Shown here piece after piece: positions 9,787-16,599 of a stretch of DNA of 64,000 bases. How positions within the stretch are numbered: position 1 is the stretch's first letter; each line of letters begins with the position of its first letter. The notes below the pieces were generated by a model, which had not been told where the DNA came from, did no database searches, and worked only from the letters and a program-made list of their open reading frames with translations. The DNA lies in contig JBFXJF010000006.1 of NCBI GenBank assembly GCA_050175155.1, positions 61,863 through 125,862 of the forward strand, given 5' to 3'. The stretch is from JBFXJF01 sp050175155 (lineage in GTDB: Bacteria > Bacillota > Bacilli > Tepidibacillales > Tepidibacillaceae). The position numbers and the translations under genes were made by a program.

Positions 9787-9810
9787 AAAAAAACCAGACC
9801 ATAGGTCTGG
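9787..9810 (-). terminator. Orphan terminator-like hairpin in the fadD leader region
   Basis: Perfect 7-bp stem CCAGACC-ATA-GGTCTGG at 9794-9810 with seven A residues on its left on the plus strand, so it is a rho-independent terminator for minus-strand transcription. It lies 160 bp upstream of fadD, and the nearest upstream minus-strand gene is the broken regulator ending at 10635. It may end that transcript, or act as a leader attenuator for fadD. Confidence 0.6.
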
Positions 9811-9882
9811 AATTAATAAAGGAAAATTCAACATATATAGAAATTATATTAAGAAGTTTATAATCTAAATGGGGGAGAAGTA

Positions 9883-10260
9883 ATGAAAAAAATAATTGAA
9901 TGGTTTTCAAAATTAGGAATTAATTCTTACCAAGTTAAACTAATATTGATTTTAAGTTTAATTATTACCCTTTGTACTCTATTTGTTCCTCAAAAAGTAT
10001 ACATTCATGATGAATTAGAGGACCTTGGTTTTGGCTACCCAGTCCATTTTGTAACACAGAATTTATCTAAATGGGATCCACCTCTCCCTTATTATATGAA
10101 TATAACTTTAAATCCTTGGGAGGAACGAATACCAATACTTAATCCTTTTAATTTTCTTTTGTCCTTGTCAATTGTCTACGCAATATTATTCATAATAAGA
10201 GTAACTTCCCTGTTAATCTGCAGAAAAATATATGGTGTAAGTAGGGAGGAAGCAGAATGA
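9883..10260 (+). CDS. Small membrane protein of unknown function
   Basis: 125-residue protein I do not recognise. It has a short cytoplasmic amphipathic start, one membrane helix at about residues 18-40, an extracytoplasmic segment rich in aromatic and proline residues, and a second helix at about 88-110, followed by a charged tail GVSREEAE. The start ATG has GGGGGAGAAG upstream. Its stop overlaps the ATG of the interrupted mini-ORF at 10257, and a second small two-helix protein follows at 10377, so these probably form one accessory operon of small membrane proteins. Confidence 0.7.
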   Translation: MKKIIEWFSKLGINSYQVKLILILSLIITLCTLFVPQKVYIHDELEDLGFGYPVHFVTQNLSKWDPPLPYYMNITLNPWEERIPILNPFNFLLSLSIVYAILFIIRVTSLLICRKIYGVSREEAE

Positions 10261-10358
10261 CTATCCTTTGAGGCTCATTTATTGCACAACTAATCAGTGG
10301 TTTTTTAATATTTATCTTTTTTGGTGTATTAATTGTATGAAAATTCCTTAGCACATAG
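10257..10358 (+). pseudogene. Mini-ORF interrupted by two in-frame TGA codons
   Basis: An ATG overlapping the previous stop (ATGA) is preceded by a near-perfect ribosome site GGGAGGA at 6-nt spacing. The frame then reads 33 sense positions to TAG at 10356, but codon 5 (10269) and codon 28 (10338) are TGA. If both were Trp the product would be MTILWGSFIAQLISGFLIFI continuing FFGVLIVWKFLST, a one-helix membrane peptide. Neighbouring genes use TGG for Trp, and a standard tRNA-Trp(CCA) is present at 62628, so recoding is unlikely. The best reading is a recently decayed small gene in an operon of small membrane proteins. The four-codon start peptide could still be translated. Confidence 0.5.
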
Positions 10359-10376
10359 AATGAGGGGGTTAACGTA

Positions 10377-10631
10377 ATGTGGAGACAAAAATTAAAGAGT
10401 TTTTTATCAGATTTATTATTGGGCATTGGATTTATTTTTACAATTAGTCCAATACTTTTATACTGGTTTATTCATGGTGATTATAATAGATATATTTGGA
10501 TTATTAACGGTCCATACCCATTTAGCAATTTCGGTGGAGGGCCATTTCAATTATATATGTATTTAAGTTTATTTATAGTTGGAGTAGGTTTGATTGTTAT
10601 CTCAATAATTATAAAAAGAGGTATAAAATAA
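10377..10631 (+). CDS. Small two-helix membrane protein of unknown function
   Basis: 84 residues with two predicted membrane helices (about 12-32 and 58-79) separated by an aromatic Gly-rich loop (HGDYNRYIWIINGPYPFSNFGGG). The ATG has GAGGGGG upstream. It lies downstream of two other small membrane ORFs in the same direction. I do not recognise the family. Confidence 0.65.
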   Translation: MWRQKLKSFLSDLLLGIGFIFTISPILLYWFIHGDYNRYIWIINGPYPFSNFGGGPFQLYMYLSLFIVGVGLIVISIIIKRGIK

Positions 10632-10634
10632 GAC

Positions 10635-11336
10635 TTAATATTGTAAAGGATACCTGGAAAGTGATTCCACAGCATATCTAATAGATTTGTCAGTACGTCT
10701 CATTTTATATAAACATATTGCGGTATTATGATTAGCCCTAGCTTTCATTAAATTGTTTTTAACGAATGTTAACTGGTTTAAGAAAAATTTATAACTTAAT
10801 CTATAATTTTCTTCGTAATAGTTAATAACGCCTTGAATATAGTAATAGGTTTCTTTGTATCCATCAGTTAAGTTCTCAATAGTAACATTCTCCAATAAAG
10901 GTAAAACTTTATTCTACAGTATTTCTTTAGCTACATCAATTTCTCCTATTGATAAATAATAATAGGATTCTAGTAAAAATAAAAAAGTTTCTTGGGAAAT
11001 TGATGTTATGTATGGATAATCATTTCTAATAGTTTTTAGAATTGTTTCGGCATCTTTAATGTTTAGTTGATCAAGTTCACTTTTAAAATACATTAATAGA
11101 TTCTCCAAATTATAATCAATTGTATTGTATTTTATTAAATAATCTGCAGAAACATTTAACTTCTCTGCTATTGCTATCATTATATCCTCTGAAGCATTAT
11201 AATTTCCATCCTCAATATTACATAAATGTGAATACGAAACTATCCCTCTAGCAAATTCTTTGCGACTTATACCGACAGATTCGCGTATTTTTTTTATTCT
11301 ATTGCCTATATGCAAGATATCGACTCCTTTCGACAT
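10635..11336 (-). pseudogene. PlcR/Rgg-like transcriptional regulator broken by an amber codon
   Basis: Two apparent ORFs (10914-11336 and 10635-10895) lie in the same frame and are separated only by TAG at 10914-10916, most simply a CAG-to-TAG change. Joined, they give about 233 residues: an N-terminal HTH_3 DNA-binding domain (IGNRIKKIRESVGISRKEFA, then YSHLCNIEDGNYNASEDIMIAIAEKLNVS) followed by tetratricopeptide-like helices, as in PlcR, NprR or Rgg peptide-sensing regulators. The first part alone keeps a complete HTH but loses the C-terminal repeats. It is divergent from the secreted C39-like peptidase gene at 11455, which it may once have controlled (inference). The last helices are shorter than in full-length PlcR (about 285 residues). 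Confidence 0.75.
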
Positions 11337-11418
11337 GATTATTTAGCCATTATTTGATTATTATTGTTTTTCTTCCATTATAAAGGAAATATCACATAAG
11401 TAAAGAAATAACATATTA

Positions 11419-11429
11419 ACCGGACCGGT
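11419..11429. promoter_or_regulatory. GC-rich palindrome upstream of the C39-like peptidase gene
   Basis: ACCGG-A-CCGGT is a perfect odd palindrome in otherwise very AT-rich sequence, 25 bp before the ATG at 11455 and just upstream of the ribosome site AAAGGAG. It could be an operator for the adjacent regulator, but nothing else supports that. Confidence 0.3.
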
Positions 11430-11454
11430 AAAAATGTAAAGGAGATTAATATTT

Positions 11455-12540
11455 ATGAAAAAGAAAAGATTTATATTATTGTTGTTAATAACATTAATTT
11501 TTGTTTTACAGATCTCAGTAATGGCTTTTGAGGGTAATCAAACTTCAAATTATTATGCATCTATTGAAGAAGCAAAAATTGTAGCAAGTAAATATATTAC
11601 TGCATATGAATTTGACACAAGTATTGCAGATATTATTTCTATTAAAGAAATTTACGATTCTTATGAAAATACTATTGCATATTATTTACAATTAATAAAT
11701 AGTAGTGATATTGAGTATTATTTCGTTATCTCTACAGATAAACAATATTCACCAGTTTTATTAGCTGGTAAAGGAGAACTATCAATATTAGAATTAGAAA
11801 ATAGTAATCGATTATATTATCTGGGCGGATTGTCAGTGATACAAGCAAAAAATATTGATAACGTTATAACATCAATTAATAAAAATAGCGAAAGAAAATA
11901 CTCTAAGGAAGATTTAAAAATTTTAAATAAAAATCCAAATGCAAAAACATTATGGGATAATGCATTAGAAAAGGAAAAGGAAAATGTAACTATATCTTCT
12001 TATGATGAAGAACAAAAACAAATTCAAATGGAACATTTTAATCAATGGGATGCAGGGGATTATATTGAGAATTCAGCTTGCGGACCAACATCACAAGCCA
12101 CATTAGCAGAATATTGGCGAGCAAATATGGGCAAGAGTTTTATTGCAGGATTAAATATTTTTACATCGGAGGGTTCAATGATAGAGCATTTTTGGATTGA
12201 TCATAACGGTAATTTATACGGTATGACTGTTAATGGTTTAAAAAGTGGACTAGTTGAACATATCGGACCAAGTGCTACTGTTTCCGATTTTAATAGTTTT
12301 GCTTCCTATAAAAGTGAAATAAATAATAACAGACCTCTGGCGATTAAATTTGATTGGGAATGGTTTTGGGAGGACCAATTGTTTAGTTATCATTGGGTAA
12401 CAGGGTTAGGTTATTATTACTCCATACAATTTGGACAATATTTAATTGTTCATGATAATTGTTCAGATAATAATATTGTCTGGGTTGACTATGTATCAAA
12501 TGTTAATGCAACAACAATGGTTTCATTAAATGTCCAATAA
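11455..12540 (+). CDS. Secreted C39-like cysteine peptidase
   Basis: 361-residue protein with a clear signal peptide (KKKRFILLLLITLIFVLQIS, cleavage probably after VMA near residue 24). The middle has a predicted alpha/beta prodomain-like stretch. The C-terminal third carries the Peptidase_C39_2-type motif SACGPTSQATLAEYW (Cys near 207), a His in SYHWVTGLGYY near 318, and HDNCSDNNIVWVDYV, together consistent with a papain-like triad. It lacks transporter domains, so it is not a bacteriocin-exporting C39 ABC protein. It may process or degrade extracellular peptides. Transcribed divergently from the broken regulator, followed by a strong hairpin at 12612. The start ATG has AAAGGAG upstream. Confidence 0.7.
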   Translation: MKKKRFILLLLITLIFVLQISVMAFEGNQTSNYYASIEEAKIVASKYITAYEFDTSIADIISIKEIYDSYENTIAYYLQLINSSDIEYYFVISTDKQYSPVLLAGKGELSILELENSNRLYYLGGLSVIQAKNIDNVITSINKNSERKYSKEDLKILNKNPNAKTLWDNALEKEKENVTISSYDEEQKQIQMEHFNQWDAGDYIENSACGPTSQATLAEYWRANMGKSFIAGLNIFTSEGSMIEHFWIDHNGNLYGMTVNGLKSGLVEHIGPSATVSDFNSFASYKSEINNNRPLAIKFDWEWFWEDQLFSYHWVTGLGYYYSIQFGQYLIVHDNCSDNNIVWVDYVSNVNATTMVSLNVQ

Positions 12541-12611
12541 TAAATAAAAATAATATAATAGGATTATTATTATTGATTATAACAATATATATTTTAGGTG
12601 GTAATGATATA

Positions 12612-12648
12612 TTAAAGGTAAACGTGTATCTTTTGCGTTTACCTTTAA
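12612..12648 (+). terminator. Terminator-like hairpin after the C39-like peptidase gene
   Basis: Perfect 13-bp inverted repeat (TTAAAGGTAAACG at 12612-12624, CGTTTACCTTTAA at 12636-12648) with an 11-nt loop. It lies between the peptidase and the next gene; the following tract is AT-rich but not a pure T run. Confidence 0.6.
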
Positions 12649-12679
12649 TTAAAATTAAATAAAGAAAGGTTGTGATTTA

Positions 12680-13327
12680 ATGATTAAAAAATATATAATA
12701 CCGTTCATTTTTTTAACACTTGGAATAATACTTTCTCAATATTATCTCCCATATATTAGTATATATGCTTCAGTTACAATTGGATGTATTTTGGGGGTAA
12801 TTGGTTTTTCATTAAATGATTTGTTAAATAGAATGAAAGATTCTAACACAAATAAGAATTCCGATTTATCGAAAAAAACACAAGACTTTGGTGGTTGGTT
12901 ATATTTAGTTGCAATTATATTTATTTTGAACACTAGTATTACGATAAATAATACTTTAAACACGTTATTACCTTTTTTTGCTAATGAAAATTGGAAATCA
13001 ACAGTTTCTCAAAAGTACCATTCCATGGGACGATTAATTATATATAGCGAATTAACTATAGATATAACTTTTATAATTCTATTATCTTTAATAATCTATA
13101 CTTTTATTAAAAGAAAAAAGGCATTAAGAGTATTAGTGATAAGCTATTTTATTATTAATCTTCTATTTACATTATATGTTTATTTTAAATATGCTCCTGT
13201 TCCGCCAATTTATGAGTATTCGTTACAAGGGTGTATCACTCACTTTGTTTGGGCATTAATTTTTTGTAGTATTTTGGTACCGTATTTTTTATTTTCAAAA
13301 CGAGTGAAAAATACTTATATTTATTAA
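12680..13327 (+). CDS. DUF2569-family membrane protein
   Basis: 215 residues with about six membrane helices. After an unrelated two-helix start, the motif DFGGWLYLVAIIFILN at about residue 70 matches the conserved GGWL start of DUF2569 proteins, followed by the usual helix pairs and the RKKALRVLVISYFII stretch. Function of the family is unknown. The ATG at 12680 has GAAAGG upstream. It is the last gene of the accessory island and is followed by a bidirectional terminator. Confidence 0.65.
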   Translation: MIKKYIIPFIFLTLGIILSQYYLPYISIYASVTIGCILGVIGFSLNDLLNRMKDSNTNKNSDLSKKTQDFGGWLYLVAIIFILNTSITINNTLNTLLPFFANENWKSTVSQKYHSMGRLIIYSELTIDITFIILLSLIIYTFIKRKKALRVLVISYFIINLLFTLYVYFKYAPVPPIYEYSLQGCITHFVWALIFCSILVPYFLFSKRVKNTYIY

Positions 13328-13339
13328 TTCTGAATTAAT

Positions 13340-13371
13340 AAGCCTCGTCACAAAATATTGTGACGAGGCTT
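13340..13371. terminator. Bidirectional terminator between DUF2569 gene and accA
   Basis: Perfect 14-bp stem (AAGCCTCGTCACAA at 13340-13353, TTGTGACGAGGCTT at 13358-13371) with a 4-nt loop. T-rich flanks on both strands fit convergent genes. Confidence 0.9.
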
Positions 13372-13384
13372 TTATTGATTAACC

Positions 13385-14347
13385 TTATAATAAGGATGAT
13401 GTGAATTTTCCAATCTTCCTTAACTTCTTATACCTTTGTGTGACAAGTTCTTCCGCTGTTAATTTTTGTAGCTCTTTTAAGGAGTTCTCAAGAACCTTTT
13501 TTATTTCCTTAGCTTGAAAATCGATATCTTTATGCGCTCCGCCCATTGGCTCAGAAATAATCTGGTCAATTATACCGAATTCCATTGCATCTTGGGCTGT
13601 AATTTTCATTGTATTTGCTGCTTTTGTGGCTTGTGTTGAGTCTTTCCATAAGAGTGCCGCCGCCGCTTCAGGTGAAATTACCGAGTATATAGAATTCTCT
13701 AGCATATAAATATAATTACCAATCCCTAAAGCAAGTGCTCCACCGCTTCCACCCTCACCAGTCACTAGACAAATTACCGGTACTTTTAACAAAGCCATCT
13801 CCTTTAAGTTGTTTGCTATAGCCCCACTTTGTCCTCTTTCTTCAGCACCGATACCAGGGTATGCTCCTGCCGTATCAATAAAACTAAAGATTGGGCGATG
13901 AAACTTCTCGGCTTGTTTCATCAATCTTAAAGCCTTTCTATAACCTTCTGGATGAGGCATCCCAAAATTCCTTCTGATATTCTCTTTAGTATCTTGTCCT
14001 TTTTGATGTCCAACAATCGTAACTGGTATACCATTAAACTTCGCAATACCACCTACAATTGCTTCGTCTTCTCCAAAAAGACGATCACCATGTAATTCTA
14101 TGAAATCAGTAAAAATACGTTCGATATATTGCAGTGTTGTTGGTCTTTCAGAATGTCTAGCTATCTGTGTTTTATTCCATGGAGTTAATCCTTCATAAAT
14201 TTCTTTTTCAAGGTTAATTGCTTTCTTTTCTAATTCCTCTATCTCTTTAATAAAGTCAATTCCCTCCTCATTTGTGAATTTTTTTAACTCATCTATTCTT
14301 TTTCTTAATTCAACAAGGGGCTTCTCAAAGGATAAATCAGTCGCCAT
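13385..14347 (-). CDS. accA: Acetyl-CoA carboxylase carboxyltransferase alpha subunit
   Basis: 320-residue AccA, which with AccD transfers CO2 from carboxybiotin to acetyl-CoA, giving malonyl-CoA for fatty acid synthesis. Signature segments include RHSERPTTLQYIERIFTDF, FIDTAGAYPGIGAEERGQ and VTGEGGSGGALALGIGN. A frame opens at GTG 14356, but ATG 14347 gives the family N-terminus MATDLSFEKP and has AGGGG about 8 nt upstream. It overlaps the end of accD, as expected for translationally coupled subunits. The gene is followed by the bidirectional terminator at 13340. Confidence 0.97.
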   Translation of the reverse strand: MATDLSFEKPLVELRKRIDELKKFTNEEGIDFIKEIEELEKKAINLEKEIYEGLTPWNKTQIARHSERPTTLQYIERIFTDFIELHGDRLFGEDEAIVGGIAKFNGIPVTIVGHQKGQDTKENIRRNFGMPHPEGYRKALRLMKQAEKFHRPIFSFIDTAGAYPGIGAEERGQSGAIANNLKEMALLKVPVICLVTGEGGSGGALALGIGNYIYMLENSIYSVISPEAAAALLWKDSTQATKAANTMKITAQDAMEFGIIDQIISEPMGGAHKDIDFQAKEIKKVLENSLKELQKLTAEELVTQRYKKLRKIGKFTSSLL

Positions 14348-15203
14348 TCTTTTCACCCCTCATTAGATGCAGACTCAATAATTTGTTTAAGGTTTTCTTC
14401 ATATCTTTTCTATGAACTATCATATCCAGTTGTCCATGTTTAAGTAAAAACTCCGATGTCTGAAAATCATCAGGTAAATCCTGCCTAATCGTTTGCTCGA
14501 TTATTCTTCTACCTGCGAAGCCTATTAGAGCATTTGGTTCAGCAATATTAATGTCCCCTAAGGAAGCAAAACTCGCTGATACCCCACCAGTTGTAGGGTT
14601 TGTTAAAACAGATATATATAAGATACCTTCCTCGTGAAGTCTACCCAATGCAGCACTAGTTTTGGCCATTTGCATTAAACTTAAAAGACCCTCCTGCATT
14701 CTAGCACCTCCAGAAGCAGAGAAGAGTATGAACGGGTAACGTTTAATAACCGCTTTTTCAATTGCCCTTGTTATCTTTTCTCCTACAACTGAGCCCATAC
14801 TACCCATGCGAAAACGAGAATCCATAACGCCAATCACAATCGGGTAACCTCCAATTGTTCCCTCTCCTGTAACTACCGCTTCCTTTAAATCTGTTTTCTC
14901 CATATCACTTAGTAACTTGTCCATATATCCTTCAAAGTTAAGCGTGTCTACAGATAATAAGTCAGCATCATATTCAAAAAAGTTGCCATCATCTAAGACC
15001 ATCTTTAGCCTCTCTGGAGCAGAAACAGTAAAATGGTAATCACAATGCTGGCATATGTAATTATTTTTCTCTAATTCTTTAATGAAGATTATTTTATTAC
15101 ATCTTTTACATTTATTAATCATTCCCTCAGGGATATCGTTTTTGACCCTTTCAGAAGGAATAATTGCATATTCTTTTTTCTTATGAAAAAAATCTCTTAA
15201 CAC
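14337..15203 (-). CDS. accD: Acetyl-CoA carboxylase carboxyltransferase beta subunit
   Basis: 288 residues. The N-terminal zinc ribbon is complete (CKRC near residue 33 and CQHC near 52). The crotonase-like core shows GEGTIGGYPIVIGVMDSRFRMGSMGSVVGEK split over residues 117-148, FSASGGARMQEG and TNPTTGGVSASFASLGD. The GTG start at 15203 follows GGGGTG. The 3' end overlaps accA. The chain of accD, accA, malic enzyme and dnaE on one strand resembles the B. subtilis dnaE-ytsJ-accD-accA segment. Confidence 0.97.
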   Translation of the reverse strand: MLRDFFHKKKEYAIIPSERVKNDIPEGMINKCKRCNKIIFIKELEKNNYICQHCDYHFTVSAPERLKMVLDDGNFFEYDADLLSVDTLNFEGYMDKLLSDMEKTDLKEAVVTGEGTIGGYPIVIGVMDSRFRMGSMGSVVGEKITRAIEKAVIKRYPFILFSASGGARMQEGLLSLMQMAKTSAALGRLHEEGILYISVLTNPTTGGVSASFASLGDINIAEPNALIGFAGRRIIEQTIRQDLPDDFQTSEFLLKHGQLDMIVHRKDMKKTLNKLLSLHLMRGEKNGD

Positions 15204-15257
15204 TATAACACCCCGCCCCTAAATTACCTATAAATATAAGACTTAAACTTTACCCAT

Positions 15258-16490
15258 TTATTTTATTAACGCCATATTGATCGTTCTTTTCTCTATCTCT
15301 TTTGGATCAACAGTAATTCTTGCAACACCAGTCACCATTGCCGCATTCGCCACTTCTTCAGCAACCTTTGAAGCAACACGAGGATCAAATGGATCAGGAA
15401 TTATATGATTCTCGTTTAATTCCTCATCTGATACTAACCCAGCTATTGCATATGCTGCAGCTATTTTCATTGCTTCATTAATATCAGATGCCCGAACATC
15501 CAATGCTCCCCTAAAAATGCCCGGAAAAGCAAGTACGTTATTTACTTGGTTTGGATAATCCGAACGACCTGTTGCAACTATTCTTGCCCCTGCCTCTTTC
15601 GCTTCATTTGGGAAAATCTCCGGTGTCGGGTTCGCTAGAGCGAAAATAATTGGGTCCTCATTCATTACCTTAATCATCTCTTTAGTTAATGCTCCAGCAA
15701 CAGAAACCCCAATGAAAACATCGGCATCCTTTAAAGCATCTATTAATCCCCCTGCTAGAGACTCTTTGTTAGTAATACTCGCCATCTCTTCTTTATAGGC
15801 ATTCATTCCAAAGGGCCGCCCTTGGTAGATAGCTCCCTTCGAATCACACATTATTACATTTTTAACTCCAATATTTAATAATAATTTTATTATTGCTGTA
15901 CCTGATGCACCTGCACCATTTGTTACAACTTTAATTTCAGAAATTTCTTTCTTTACTATTTTTAAAGCGTTGAGTAAACCCGCTAACACAACTATTGCAG
16001 TCCCATGTTGGTCATCATGAAATATTGGTATACCAGCCTCTTTTTTTAACCTTTCTTCAACAATAAAGCAATTAGGAGCAGCGATATCTTCAAGATTTAC
16101 CCCTCCAAAGCAAGGTTCTAAGAGTTTAACAGTTTCAACAATCTTATCTACATCAGTTGTCTTCAAGCATATCGGAAATGCATCTACCCCTGCAAAATTT
16201 TTAAATAAAACAGCTTTACCTTCCATTACAGGTAAGGCCGCTTCTGGTCCAATGTTACCTAGCCCTAGAACTGCCGTTCCATCAGAAACTATTGCAACGG
16301 TATTACCCTTCATTGTATAATCATATATTTTATCCTTGTCATTATAAATTTCAAGACAAGGTTCCGCAACTCCTGGGGAATAAGCTAAACTAAGGTCATA
16401 AGCATTGGTAAGTTTAACCTTTGCCTTTACTTCTAATTTTCCTTTATTATCTCTGTGCATTTTTAATGATTCTTCTTTTAGGTTGGACAA
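15258..16490 (-). CDS. ytsJ: NAD(P)-dependent malic enzyme
   Basis: 410-residue malic enzyme, decarboxylating malate to pyruvate. Motifs include AYSPGVAEPCLEI, VSDGTAVLGLGNIGPEAALPVMEGK (split over about 68-92), FHDDQHGTAIVVLAGLLNALK and the NAD-binding VVTNGAGASGTAI. The length is that of the short bacterial form without a phosphotransacetylase domain, as in YtsJ. The TTG start at 16490 is supported by GGAGATGAG 3 nt upstream. It lies between dnaE and accD, so its NADPH and pyruvate output may feed lipid synthesis (inference). Confidence 0.94.
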   Translation of the reverse strand: MSNLKEESLKMHRDNKGKLEVKAKVKLTNAYDLSLAYSPGVAEPCLEIYNDKDKIYDYTMKGNTVAIVSDGTAVLGLGNIGPEAALPVMEGKAVLFKNFAGVDAFPICLKTTDVDKIVETVKLLEPCFGGVNLEDIAAPNCFIVEERLKKEAGIPIFHDDQHGTAIVVLAGLLNALKIVKKEISEIKVVTNGAGASGTAIIKLLLNIGVKNVIMCDSKGAIYQGRPFGMNAYKEEMASITNKESLAGGLIDALKDADVFIGVSVAGALTKEMIKVMNEDPIIFALANPTPEIFPNEAKEAGARIVATGRSDYPNQVNNVLAFPGIFRGALDVRASDINEAMKIAAAYAIAGLVSDEELNENHIIPDPFDPRVASKVAEEVANAAMVTGVARITVDPKEIEKRTINMALIK

Positions 16491-16599
16491 ATTCTCATCT
16501 CCGTCAATAATATTTCCTGTTGCATAATTATTCTAATAGCAATTATTATAACAAAATTAATTATAATATAACATCTCTGATTTTTCAAAAGACTCAATT

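Noticed and set aside
10257..10358. Alternative genetic code (TGA = Trp)
   Set aside because: Neighbouring genes use TGG for Trp and TGA as a normal stop, and a tRNA-Trp with CCA anticodon is present at 62628.
10635..11336. Two separate genes in the regulator region
   Set aside because: Both halves are in one frame with a single TAG between them and together match one HTH-plus-repeat protein.
11455..12540. Bacteriocin-export ABC protein with C39 domain
   Set aside because: There is a signal peptide and no membrane or ATP-binding domain, and no double-glycine leader peptide nearby.
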